Source: Varroa destructor (Eukaryota; Arthropoda; Arachnida; Mesostigmata; Varroidae). Taken from it: DNA of 64,000 nucleotides. This document shows positions 1-10,889 of this stretch, piece after piece. The notes beneath the pieces were generated by a model. It worked only from the letters and a program-made list of their open reading frames with translations. It was not told the origin of the DNA and did not search any database. The DNA lies in assembly GCF_002443255.2 (NCBI RefSeq), contig NW_019211457.1:28772220-28836219 (forward strand). The letters run 5' to 3'. Numbering within the stretch: position 1 is the stretch's first letter; each line of letters opens with the position of its first letter. Position numbers and translations under genes: made by a program.

Positions 1-100
1 AAATTCCGTTATACAATGGACCAAAACAGTACACCAGGTTATGAAAGAATTGTTAAGGTAAGCGAAAGCAAAGCAGGCAATCATCTTGTCTCGCACTCAC

Positions 101-374
101 GTTGCCTGAGCTCTTCCATTCGTTTCTTCTCGATAAACTTACTCCACAGACGTTCGAAATTGGACTGCATATTGTTGAGGGGTAGGTCTCTTTCCTTGTC
201 GCGAGTGTCCTGACCGTCCAAGGAAACGTTCTGAGGAACTTCTTGTTCTCGGATCGTGTTGATTGCCCGTCGCTGAATTCGGACTGCCGAATCGACCGCG
301 AGACCGCGACGAGAAGGAACGGAACGGTGATTGGTGAGCGTGAGGACAGAAATAAATGACGATTCATCAATCAT
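101..374 (-). CDS. Candidate coding exon, product unknown, at the window edge
   Basis: A minus-strand frame is open from an ATG at 374 through a charged, probably helical segment that includes NNMQSNFERLWSKFIEKK. Its codons look genuinely protein-coding, with varied third positions and few rare residues. At 101/100 the frame meets a good splice donor (CAAC|GTGAGT), so the exon may end there in phase 1 and continue beyond the left edge. If the donor is not used, the frame ends at a TGA at 81-83 with a C-terminus RQRECETR. The 5' boundary is uncertain: it could be the ATG at 374, or an acceptor inside the exon after the pyrimidine-rich stretch around 270-340. I do not recognise the family. The lysine/glutamate-rich end suggests a cytoplasmic coiled-coil or tail region. 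Confidence 0.45.
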
Positions 375-2050
375 ATAGGGAAGAAATTACCCATTCGTAA
401 TAAACAAATGAAAACGATGGATGGCAATCACATCATCGATTCTACGTATCGATGAAAAACGTACGCAACTGTCAACCTTTGATAGTAACAAACTACATCA
501 GGAATATATTTCTAAAACTGAGAAAACAATGTTTAAAACCAACGAAACGTTTGCTTATGGCCGATAAGCTCACGGCTCAACGGCCTAGAGCTGGAAGGGC
601 GCGGGGTAGTAGATAAGTTGATCCCACTTTTCTTGATGTCAGCAAAATTCAATCAGAATCTTTAAGGTACTCTGGTGGTACTTAACCGTGGTGATTTAAG
701 TAAGAAAGAGAATACTGGATATGCTGTACACACCTTTTTGATTGTACGATAACAATCGGCAGGTGTTGCGAAACACTGACTTTTCATAGCGCAACTGTGA
801 AAAGTTAAAAAGTTCATGTGACTTTTGCCTCCAGACAAGGGCTTCCGCCCAACATGCTATTACACATCTGTTATGTGTTGTGCTAATTTTGATTTCACCT
901 AAACACGGCCAACATAGGTAAATCTTAAAGCTATCTCCGATCTTTGCCAACGGTTACTACAAGATCCTTTTAGCAATAGCCTATTCCATCGATCATGTAA
1001 AACAGATATAATAAGTATGTGTGAACTGGGCTTTCTAAGATGATATAAAATCGGTTCAGACACGTATATCTATAGTTGGGCCACAGGAATGCATCCGCCT
1101 GAATTCCGCTTGTTGAGAGCACTACATCTCGAAATATAATAATATCACCACCGATACACAAACGAATCACGGTACACTTCCAATTAATTCCTGTTCTTCA
1201 CTCGTCGCTTTTCAATGATCTGTTGCAAACTGCACCCCTACGGATAGAGGGCGCGGCCTTAACACAACAATACATCACTCAAATCTGCTCTGATTTGCTC
1301 CTCTATTAGTATTTTTTGTCGTTGATGCTGTTTATGCCATAGCTACGAATGATTATTTTCATTCTATTGGATATATGTACCCGACATGACCGCGTCGTGC
1401 GTTTGCAGTGAACGTTCCGTGGCACCAGTTGATTTGCGGAATCGGCAAGGGTTGTGAGGGCTCAGGGCGTGCAAATGCATTTCACGCCTGAAGCCACCCT
1501 CGCGCCGGTGGCTCTCGCCCAGAGTCACGATTTTTGACCAACCGAAACCGAACTGTACAAGCTGCCTCAATGTCTTAGGAGTCAGTGGCGGCGACGACAA
1601 CAACAGCTGGCAAATACAAGGCAATTGCCAGTGACGGGACGACAATAATGGTCAGGTCGAGACACTATATATACCTAACGCGTGGCGGCTTAAGTATCCG
1701 CTAAGTTAGCTTGCGATTACTTAGGTGAAAGTAGGGTTTGGCGAGATGACATAGTTGTAAGGTGTCTGCTTATCTAAGTTAGCGTTACCAGGGAACCGGG
1801 AGTAGGGACACGGTTTGTGTTGTACTGACAGGAGGGGCCCGCCATCTAAAGCAATGCTTAAAAGCCGTAGTGCCAAACGTAGAGCTTGAAAAATCTGTCT
1901 TTTTAGAGTTCGACGTTAGATAATGGCACCAGTGATTGCCAAGGTATGAATCAATACGGCCGAGAAAAAAGTTCTAATTTTACAGACGAGAAAAAATTAC
2001 TTGCTAGGGGTAATATTGAAAGGGTGGATGATTGTAAAATAGATAGATGA
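375..2050. other. No gene recognised
   Basis: Mixed-composition intergenic or intronic DNA. A 93-codon minus-strand open frame lies at 1364-1645, but it resembles no family and has no convincing splice sites. A TATATATA string near 1669 could be a core promoter, but no transcript start or open frame follows it. Confidence 0.3.
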
Positions 2051-2056
2051 AGAGTC

Positions 2057-2150
2057 CTGGCGATAGCTTAGTGGGTAACGTATCTTTCTGCTAACCTTTG
2101 GGAGACGTTGTAGAAACACGAAGATTGGTTCGAACCCGGGCATAGACCCG
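2057..2150 (+). repeat. tRNA-like, SINE-like element
   Basis: A perfect pol III A-box match (TAGCTTAGTGGG, 2064-2075) is followed 63 bases later by a canonical B-box (GGTTCGAACCC, 2127-2137). The flanking sequence does not form a matching acceptor stem and no 7-bp closure is visible. I therefore read it as a tRNA-derived SINE head or a decayed tRNA rather than a working tRNA gene. The long spacing would fit a Leu/Ser-type ancestor with a long variable arm. Three related A/B-box pairs are found at 50.0, 56.4 and 57.1 kb. Confidence 0.45.
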
Positions 2151-5100
2151 TTTCGCTTCGTGCCGTCTAATGGAATGCCTAACGCCGATATCGGACGTAA
2201 AACACGAAACATAGAGAGATATATGCAGAATCCCACGAAGAAGATAGGACCCAAACAATGTGATAACATAGTAGTAGATTCTTTCGAATGGAATATCACT
2301 GATATACTATGATTATTGTAATGGGGAGCTTTCTTTGTGCCCTGCAGGATCTCAGGACTTTGATGGAATCAGAATGGATTTTCCGATGTGAGGTAACTAT
2401 CAGCACTCTGCTGAAATGCGTACAGAGTGCACTAAGCAAATGACAGAAGAGCGCGAGCTATATCACTTTAGAAAGAAAGACAATCGTAAAAAAACGGCAC
2501 GGATTGATCATTAGGTAATGGCGTCTTATGTTGCAGAGATGAAAAGCTAATGTTAATAACGAGGGCCGCGAAGTGACACTTCATGCATCTATGTATAAAA
2601 TTGATTACTACATTGCTTCAATATGCGATAAAGTTGGTTCTTTAATAAACGGGCTCGAGAGGCTTCGTTCCTAGTACTAGTCGCCAGTTCATCAGAACCT
2701 TTCAGCGGAAAGCCCTGCTACCTGTAAGATAAACTAATTATTTATCTACGTAAACCCGGTTTCGATCATGAGAACTTCTTAGCGGGTCAATTACATACTT
2801 TGAAGTAACGCAGTAGGAGATCCAAGAAGGGTCACTAAGGAAGGACCAGCGCATTAATATCGAACACTGCGCCCACCTAACGGTAGACGCAACTTGTTCA
2901 GTCACCGTAGCTGCAAACAAACTCGAAATCGGTTTGAAGGTGGACCATTTTTGAATTAAATGTTTCTTGTTTTCAATGAAGTTTGAATCAAAACGTCCCA
3001 AATCAAAAAGATGATTGATATCTCAGCGGCGGTCATATATGCTATTGGATGTCTGGATATCTGACAATGTATTTTCTGAAAACGTTCTATACCTGTTCCT
3101 ATACACAATAGTTCGAACTTTATCCCTTTTTTTTTGTGACATCTTAGTCATCATCATCAGAACTTTGTTTTTTAGATTATGATGATCCGTTCAGTTAAAA
3201 TTGCGCTCCTACCAAACGTATAGCTAAGTTTGCATGTTTACAGTTTTGCCTTTGGATTCCATAAAATTTATCCGACAATGTATGATTTCAGTGTACAGCT
3301 GGTGCATTACAAAGACGGATGTAAATAAACTACAAATGATAAGAACATATCTAACAGTCGCTGTGTGTAAAAAGCACTGCCACGACTCTGGATGGCGCAT
3401 TATATATATATTATTTGGCAAAACAACAAGTTCGTTGAAGGCAATATCAGCACCGACGCGCAGTTGGCCATTTTGTGTTTCACTAATAAATATTAATTAC
3501 AATAAGTAAAGTGTTTTCCAAACAGATAACGCCGCAAGTTGACTTCGGTACGAAATTAATCGCCTGCTTAGAAATCGTTCAGCATTGTCTCTTCGGATCC
3601 GATCTTTTCCGGACCTCCTATGAAGGTCATCGCGGAGCGTCGTAACTCATTGCAGTACAACATCAGAAATAGCAATCGGCCACGGCCATACGCTCTATCA
3701 GCTGTCAATGGCGCTTACGTCGGGTACGTACTGTAGCATTTCGTCCATGGTATTGCCTTAGACTAGCGTCTACCATGTCCGCCAGAAATAATTAATATAT
3801 ATATTGCTATGGAAACAATTAGTAAGATATATATATATGAGCAAGTACAATGCACATAAATACGTGCAAATACGTATTTATATGCGATTTTTTACAGCAC
3901 AACAGCGTCTTGTCGTATGTACTGTGACTTTGCGGACGCTGAATTTGTCGCTGCTATTTCTATAGTTGTCCTTTGTGGTTGTTTCCTGCAACTGGCCTGC
4001 GACTTTCGTTTACAATTCATATCTACCACAGCCAGAGTTCACCAAGTGAGATTTTACGCTTAACGATGTTGACGCGACGACACAATGGTCCGCCCGTCGC
4101 TAGCACGCATAAAAACGCGCGTGGTTCAAAGCGTGCGAAAACTACAAAAGTTCTTAATGCCTCAGCGGCACATCCTTGTGTGGTTAGAATATGATTTTTG
4201 TCAGTCTACCTCGAATTGCCCATGCAAAATTTACAACGCAGCGATCGCGCTCGTACGCCCATGCTTCTTATAACATACAATGGCGACTCATAACGAAAAT
4301 ATGAGCATTGGCATAAATCCTCTATTGCTGTATCGTTAAATTTTCCGTAACTGCCGGAAAGGCATCGGTCTGGTCAATGAGCGAACTAGCGCTCTACGGA
4401 CACTAACGTTTACAGATGCACAATCAAATGCTATGATATACTATCATCAACTTAGAAATCTGCAGAATACGTAACAAAATAAAGACAGCACCGCCGTCTC
4501 CGCCAACGATGACGACGTCGCATTCGGAGTGCTATTATTCGGATGCAGTGGGCGATTTTTCTCTACGAGGTTTTTCCCACGTAGCTTCCCTATCCTGTAG
4601 GACGTAGCTCTCGAGATCCGGGCGGATCGAACATCATGTACCGTTTCAACAGTTTGTCCGACCGTCAACTGCGATCCACGGACTGCGCGGTTATGGGAGC
4701 ACGCATGAACGCGGAAACGTAAATACATATGTGTGAATATTGCAAGAGTCTGGACGCTTTCTCTAATCTATTCTTCTATCTTCACGTCGGGTCCAATTCA
4801 TACATAGTGAATAGTGAGTGGCGTCAGCCACTGTAGGCTGTATTGGTAGGGCTCGCGCACTGCGTGTGAATGCGAAGACTGAACACGACATCCTAGCTAC
4901 ATTCAAAGATAACTAAATGAAGGACTTGCCGCCGGTGTATTTCCCTTTGTTTGGATGTCATTTCAGTATTGGTCAGTAGTATGCTTAAGTTTCTCGTTGT
5001 TGGCTTATTTGAATGGTTCAGCTCAGTCCGGTCTGTTCAAAGCCCGTCTCGTCGCTGTTCTTCTTTTTCTCCGCCTTCTGGTCTTCTTTCACGGCATCTC

Positions 5101-5300
5101 ATTTAAGAAGAGACTACGCTGGCTTGCGCGCAAATGCGAAACGTGTTTTGCGGGGGCGGCCCTCAAGGTATAGGCAGTTTCGCTAATGGTAGCGTTGATG
5201 TCAGCTTCTTCATAAGGGGCAACTCACTCCCCGAATAAAGTCTTGGTTTCTCGTGTCCTTGTCACACGATCGATATCACCGCAACAGGGCCACTGACAGC
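2151..5300. other. No firm gene; unresolved open frames at 4.4-5.2 kb
   Basis: 2.15-4.4 kb has only short open frames and AT-rich low-complexity patches, for example 3795-3840. Between 4447 and 5173 base composition is more even, and open frames overlap on both strands: 93 codons on minus at 4447-4728 and 72 codons on plus at 4955-5173, the latter hydrophobic. This could be exon sequence, but I cannot choose strand or frame and see no matching domain. Confidence 0.25.
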
Positions 5301-5347
5301 AACGACAGCAACAAGTGGCGGTAGCATTTGTCATTTTGAGTTCAACG

Positions 5348-5416
5348 ATGACGGTAGACGGCGGAAGCTGTTTAGAAGAGCAGCGGATTGAAGATGGCGG
5401 AAGATATGAGGAGTGG
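5348..5416 (+). CDS. Possible first coding exon of an unknown plus-strand gene
   Basis: A short leader-like stretch rich in CAGCAACGACAG-type sequence leads to two ATGs that reach the same strong donor (GAGTGG|GTAAGA, after 5416). The ATG at 5394 lies in a good context (AAGATGG) and would give MAEDMRS plus a split glycine codon (phase 2). The ATG at 5348 gives 23 codons ending EEW in phase 0. The downstream exon was not found. If real, the cuticle gene on the other strand would lie inside its intron or just beyond it. Confidence 0.25.
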
Positions 5417-6437
5417 GTAAGAGAGTCCGAGAAATTATAGATTGGCGTTTATGTAAAGGTACCCGCTGTTTAAATAGAGTCACTTACACAGGATCAGTAA
5501 TAAACGCATGCAGCTAGCAATTGAGATAACGGGTACTGTACAACCTATAGACGTATATGTGATGCATCGATGAGGACTCACTTGGTTAACGGTGGAAGAG
5601 CAATAGAAAGGGATAGCTTCGACATGATAAATGCCCTGTGATCTACTTGGATATTGATGATTTAGGAGGACACAAAATGCAGGGGCTTACGTAGGCACTG
5701 AAGGAACGCGTTGATTTTAAATGTTTTTTTTTTTTTTTTTTTTTTTTTATTAGAAGAATTACATGCATTTCCGACGCAAGAAGACGTTGGGACAAAAAAA
5801 TATCAGCAGTTCGGTAGAAAAATGTGTTTTTATAAGTTATATGAAATAGGTATGGTCATATACTCTAGTTCATAGCTTGTTAATCTCTAGACTCGATTTC
5901 TTTACAGACTTGTTACTTGGATTAGTATATAAAAAAAAAAAACATACTTTTGCAACACAACACCACAATCAAAGTATATTATCAATTATTACGCAGTTTA
6001 TAGAAGCATTGACATAGATAAAGCAAGACTTGACATAGAAAGTATATATAATAAATAATCATTATTTCCAATTCAGATTCTACGGTCGGCTTTTTTTTGT
6101 GATTACTTACACAAATGATTTCTCATGATGTTATTAATTAACTTGGTTTTGTAAATTGGACTAGATGCGGTTTTATGATTGTTCCTACGACTAGAGTTTT
6201 TCATCAGCGGTAGCTCTCGACCCTGCAGTTCTCCAACACATTGGGTGTGCTTACACCCGCAAGTGTCTAACCACGATTATAACGAACATTATTTTAGTAC
6301 AACATCAATTGATGACGTTGTCAAATAATTTTTTTGAGGTTAATTCAAGCCAGGTGCACGGGTCTGACGTTCGAAAATCTCACGCTTCATCAAAGACGTA
6401 CCGCAATAGCGGGCATCCAACCGAAGTCGCTCTGTTC
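5417..6437. other. AT-rich spacer with a 25-base poly(T) run
   Basis: No gene seen. An uninterrupted run of T lies at 5724-5748, with smaller A/T runs near 5930. The poly(T) could be the reverse of a retroposed poly(A) tail, but no element body or target-site duplication is recognisable. Confidence 0.4.
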
Positions 6438-7022
6438 TCACACGTATCTATACGGAGCGGCAATTCCAGCGACTGGCGCAGGATACCTGGCTACTGGGGC
6501 ATATGGCAGAGGGGCCGGACTCACGTGGGCCAAGGGCACAGGAGATACCTTGGCAAGCGGTGCAGAGGCTGCTAAAAGAGGTGTCGACACCGCTGGGACA
6601 GCGTATACTGCTGGAGCACCCGGAGGCCCCGGGGCTGGGAACACCCCGGCTGGCACCGCATGGTTGATATGGCTCTGGTAGGAGTATGAAGTAATGAGAT
6701 TAGTGGGCACTGGAGCAGGGGCTGCTGCATATGCAACAGGTGGAGGCGCAGCCAGCGGGGCAAAATGGGCCGGTGCTCCTATTTTCGACGCAGGCGCAGC
6801 ATAGGCTGGTGCTGCTGCAATAACCGGATGAAGAGGGGCTACCGGAGCCGCTAGAGCTGGAGGCGGAGGAAAAGCTGTTACGGCTTTGGCCACTCGTGGA
6901 ACTGGAGACGCAGCTGGCCCATAGAGTAACGGCGCTCTCGGAACGAAGGGCGCGGCAGGATCGCCTGAAGCCAAGACGGTCACTGAAGTTACAGCGAAGC
7001 ACACGAGAATATACGACAACAT
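6438..7022 (-). CDS. Ala/Pro-rich secreted cuticle-like protein
   Basis: A single open exon encodes 194 residues. The start is the ATG at 7022; the frame runs on upstream to 7136 only through non-ATG codons, and the sequence following 7022 is a clear signal peptide (MLSYILVCFAVTSVTVLASG). The mature chain is low complexity, dominated by Ala, Pro and Val, with AAPAYAAPA, PVPRVAKAV and PLAKVSPVPLAHVSPAPL-type repeats, a short tyrosine/histidine-rich patch (SYSYQSHINH), and a C-terminus APYRYV. This composition is typical of arthropod low-complexity structural cuticle proteins. No Rebers-Riddiford chitin-binding consensus is visible, so direct chitin binding is not shown. It should be secreted by epidermis into cuticle. 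A TATA box about 155 bp upstream supports expression from its own promoter. Another secreted structural or eggshell matrix protein is possible. Confidence 0.8.
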   Translation of the reverse strand: MLSYILVCFAVTSVTVLASGDPAAPFVPRAPLLYGPAASPVPRVAKAVTAFPPPPALAAPVAPLHPVIAAAPAYAAPASKIGAPAHFAPLAAPPPVAYAAAPAPVPTNLITSYSYQSHINHAVPAGVFPAPGPPGAPAVYAVPAVSTPLLAASAPLAKVSPVPLAHVSPAPLPYAPVARYPAPVAGIAAPYRYV

Positions 7023-7175
7023 CGCAATGGTGAAGTTAGAAGAACGCGAACTCGCGAGAACAACGGTAAACGCTAGAGGCCAAAATAACGATGACAAAAA
7101 TACTGCGACACCAAGAAAATTGAATGAGGAAAACACGCAGAACGACGCACGTTAAAATCGGGGTCGTCAGCGAAG

Positions 7176-7183
7176 CTTATATA
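7176..7183 (-). promoter_or_regulatory. TATA box of the cuticle-like gene
   Basis: On the minus strand the sequence reads CTATATAAG. With the usual 25-30 bp spacing, transcription would start near 7150 and leave a 5' leader of about 125-130 bases before the ATG at 7022. Confidence 0.6.
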
Positions 7184-7189
7184 GTGGCG

Positions 7190-9640
7190 GTTGTGTTCGT
7201 TGAAAATGGCTATGAAAGAAAACAGGGAAAAGGGGGAAGACGCTTTATATGTAAGGCGGGGAACAGGAGCAGCTAAAACCACTTGTTTTGCACGAACTTA
7301 GTTGTGCAACCGAAAACTATTCTAGCGGATTTCAGTAGCTATTAGGCATGATAGCGACTGGCGGGACAAGATCAGAACCAAGGGGACGCGTCTGATCTAA
7401 ATCTTTAGCGGGGATGAGCTGAGAACGATAGTAAAGTAGAAGCCGTTTGCTTAGATTCTTCTTCATTGGAAAAAAACAGCGAAGACTAACAGCGAAGCAC
7501 GGTTCAACGGCTTCTCGATCCATAAAGATGCTAAGCCTCATTGAAATTCATTGTTGGCTGATCTGTAGTCATATGAGACACACACGATTAGTCGGAGTGA
7601 TGGTCGTGCCTCCGGTTGATTGACAGGTACATTTTGGCCAAATGGAACACGTAGTGAGATATCGTATCAAAAACAAGAGGCGCCCCATTCCTAACAGCCC
7701 AACGTCGTTTTTCCCGCCCGTCCATATTCAAAGCGAAAATTAGCGGTTGGACTATCCTAGAGCACATAAAGAAAAAAAGTCATGCTTACGGTGAGATATA
7801 TACATAATTGTCCCATAAATATCGCGTAATTGTCTGCGCGATAGGAAGATTTAGATATTTTTCTAGTCTAAAGCTGCTGATACAAGAAGATATCGCCTTC
7901 ACATTAGAAGAGGGCGAGACGTATAGTACGGCCAAAAAGGTAACTACTGCGCATCTGCTCATGTCAAACATGAGGCAGATGCACTAATTAGCGTTAAATT
8001 GTCATAGAGAAGATACCTATATTTCGGCGTTGCGCATTTTAAAAATGATATGATAATAATTTTAAATAAATACGTGAAGATGCTAGTAATCGTAGCTTGT
8101 AGAAATCCTTTTGGATCAGTTTCGTTCATCAAGGTAATAGTACGATTTGTCCATAGGCGCATTCGACGTCTTCTGTGTTAATGACATAAAATTTGTTGTT
8201 TCGGTCATCAAGGAATTGATGACTCATCCGGTTTAGGGCATGAGTTTCGGTTCGACTGTTGTCAGGAGAAGAAAGAAGACCTGTGCTCTTACCTTGACAA
8301 ATTTATAAGAGGGACAAACATTAGGCTCCGTTTCTTCGAAAATGCATTGTTCGCGCCATGCAAAGGGCACTTTCTGAGACTTCAAATAAATATGCGAATG
8401 CGTTTTTAATTAAATATTACTATTTTAATATTAACATAATAATATCTTTGCGATTTTTTACTGTACAAAGGACGGAAATCTGTTATTTTAGCGCAATTAG
8501 CTCATAATTAAAGAGTTAAAATATATAGTCCGTTAATATTATATATATTGGCAGAAAGTATCTGTGCGGCGATTTTTTTAAATATTCTAAGAATGCGCTT
8601 TTATCTGCACACGCTTACTAGAATTTTTAGATGATATCATCCACTTTTAAAGGAAAAGCTCTATTTAGGTAATGGCATTAACTTAGACAACCTTCGTCGA
8701 CCTGTATTTGCCACCTGCTTTAGACTCTGTAAACTCAAAATCAAAGGAACCATTTGATGCGGAACGAACGAAGTTTGTGCGCGTTCACCTATCGATCCTT
8801 TTTGTTTGATTAAATTATTTTTCACATTGATACACTTATGATATTTTGCAGTTTATTAATGAAACGTAATAACTCCGTCCTACTTTGCAGGTTGCTTTTT
8901 TCCGGATCTAATAATGAACACGTTTTTTTTTTTTAATGAAATATAATGATTACGTTAAAAATCTAATGAATACTACTATAAAATCCAGAGCTGCATATTA
9001 ATTCATTTGAGGTACAATAGCAATACTAGCGTTTCGTTTACCAGCTAGACTTATGCCTACACCTATCTAACCTTCGAAATGGAATTAAAACAAGAACTCA
9101 GAATGTTGTTGCTATTACCTGTAAGAATGAGGTCAACAGCTGTTTTGATTCAGTCTTTGATTTCTTCATTAACTGCTGCCTCAGAAACCTATCCTTGCAG
9201 GCAATAGCGTGGGTAAATTTCTGTTCTGACTGGCGATAACTGCGTTCATCCGCAACACTTCAGGTCAGGTGCGACCACGACATGACTTTGCCATGCATTG
9301 AAGTACAAAATAGATCTAGACAGATGGCCAGAGCCACCAGGTCTCATTATTATAACAGAAACGCTGAACGTAAATTCAGTTATTCGACGTTTGCTATTTC
9401 TGTAAGGGACATACATATACGATGCCGAAACGGTGCTTGTTTTCAGTGTTTGATGTATTACAAGGATCAATACGTGAACCGTTTTCAGTTCTGAGCGGCC
9501 AGCAGTATTTGTACACATTGCGAAAATGACTAGGAATAAGAACTAAAAAAAGAAAAAAAAAAAAAAAGAAGCTGTAATATTTACCGTTCGGCTAATAAAG
9601 TCGTTCTAAGTGTGTTTGCAGATAATAGCTCCCCCAGCTG
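7190..9640. other. AT-rich intergenic DNA, no gene recognised
   Basis: Open frames here are short and overlapping. 8390-8600 and 8800-9000 are strongly AT-rich. An A-rich run lies at 9545-9567. Confidence 0.4.
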
Positions 9641-9651
9641 TTTTTGTTTGT

Positions 9652-9753
9652 CCAATCAGCAGCGCCCCCTGGCGTGCAGTGAAGTGCACATAAATGCGTA
9701 ACAAGCATTTATGTGCACTTTACTAGGTGTTATCATTTACTAGCTATAAAAGG
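9652..9753 (+). promoter_or_regulatory. Promoter-like cluster: CCAAT, CTCF-like core, hairpin, TATA
   Basis: In order on the plus strand: CCAAT (9652-9656); AGCGCCCCCTGGCG (9661-9674), which matches the core of the CTCF binding consensus; a 20-bp-arm inverted repeat (9678-9724); and TATAAAAGG (9745-9753). Transcription would start near 9775. No coding frame follows, so the target may be a non-coding RNA or a 5' untranslated exon. Confidence 0.35.
9678..9724 (+). repeat. Near-perfect inverted repeat (hairpin)
   Basis: Two 20-base arms (left 9678-9697, right 9705-9724) are separated by the 7-base loop GTAACAA. They are complementary at 19 of 20 positions, and the exception would be a G-U pair in RNA. 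The core reads AGTGCACATAAATGC. Confidence 0.8.
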
Positions 9754-10711
9754 GCACATAACAACCTTGGACCTGCTAATTTTACTTTACAAATAAGGTG
9801 GTGTTTGTAGTTGTTTTTTTCCCAAAGAATCCGGCTCACGTGACATAGCTTCAATTATTTTTCCTTTTCCCAATTTTTCTTAGGGGTTTTCCAAAAAAAA
9901 AAAAAACTATACTACTTCTGAAAAAGCAGCGGAGACTTGATAGCATATCTATAAAAATTGTTGTTAAATTGGTGTTTGAAAAAAATATTGTTGAATCGAA
10001 AGGCAAATTGCTAAGTCATATAGCCTTAATATAATAATTTTTTAAAAATCTAATAAAAATAGAAGTCAAAACTTCAAGCTTAATAGTAACTAACTGCCTC
10101 TTAATCTTTTTTGGTACGAAATTACTCATATATATATATAACGCAAAATAGGTTTCCATTCAACTGCGTCGTTGTTGGCTGTCCATAAGGGCTTCAGACA
10201 TGAACGTGATCCCTCCCATCTTGTAGAATAAACAAAAAAGCTAAGTATCAACAGAAAGGTCTTAACATATGGTTGTATAGATTTGCGTACAAAGATGTTT
10301 ACTTTGCTATTTTCCGTAGTTCTTTGTTTAAGCTTCGGTTAAAGCCGAACCCCGCAATGTCATGCATTGATCCACGATTTTTTGTATCGTATTGTCGACA
10401 AGGGTTGGCAGGCACTTCTTGTAACGGCTGTTTTCCGTTTTGAACTAGCCATATTGTAGCTTCTTCAGCCGTTCCATCAATTAATTTCTTTCATAGTAAT
10501 GATTTGTCTATTGCGAAGTAAATGAATTTCAATTATCTAACGCTATAAAAATCAAGGATTTCATTGTTGTACCGAGGTTGCCTGTAGTATCACCTGTAAC
10601 AACAGTTCATAAACATTATTATATAATAGGAAATAACGGTTTTGTTATCGTTAACGCTATCGTATGGTTACGGATGGCCTTTTCATAAAAGCTACAATAC
10701 ATTAAAATTGC

Positions 10712-10755
10712 GATCAGGTTTAATCAGGTTGAAATCAGGGTTGATCAGGTTGAAA
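10712..10755 (+). repeat. Short imperfect tandem repeat abutting the assembly gap
   Basis: Four copies of a unit close to ATCAGGTTGA occur in 44 bases, with small length changes between copies. The assembly breaks 27 bases later, so the true array may be longer. Confidence 0.65.
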
Positions 10756-10781
10756 ATATAACGAATATAATAGCTAATACA

Positions 10782-10881
10782 NNNNNNNNNNNNNNNNNNN
10801 NNNNNNNNNNNNNNNNNNNNNNNNNNNNNNNNNNNNNNNNNNNNNNNNNNNNNNNNNNNNNNNNNNNNNNNNNNNNNNNNN
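10782..10881. other. Assembly gap of 100 N
   Basis: Exactly 100 N, the conventional size for a gap of unknown length. Distances across it should not be trusted. Confidence 0.98.
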
Positions 10882-10889
10882 TTATATAT

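Noticed and set aside
4447..4560. A minus-strand frame reading DVVIVGGDGGAV, resembling a lipid-kinase GGDG loop or an FAD-binding turn
   Set aside because: Two stops lie just upstream (TAA TAG), the next conserved residues of either family are missing, and no flanking exon supports it.
5724..5748. Poly(T) run as a retroposon tail
   Set aside because: No element body, promoter boxes or target-site duplication recognised next to it.
6309..6681. Plus-strand open frames over the cuticle-like gene
   Set aside because: Shadow frames produced by the Ala/Pro-rich codons of the minus-strand gene.
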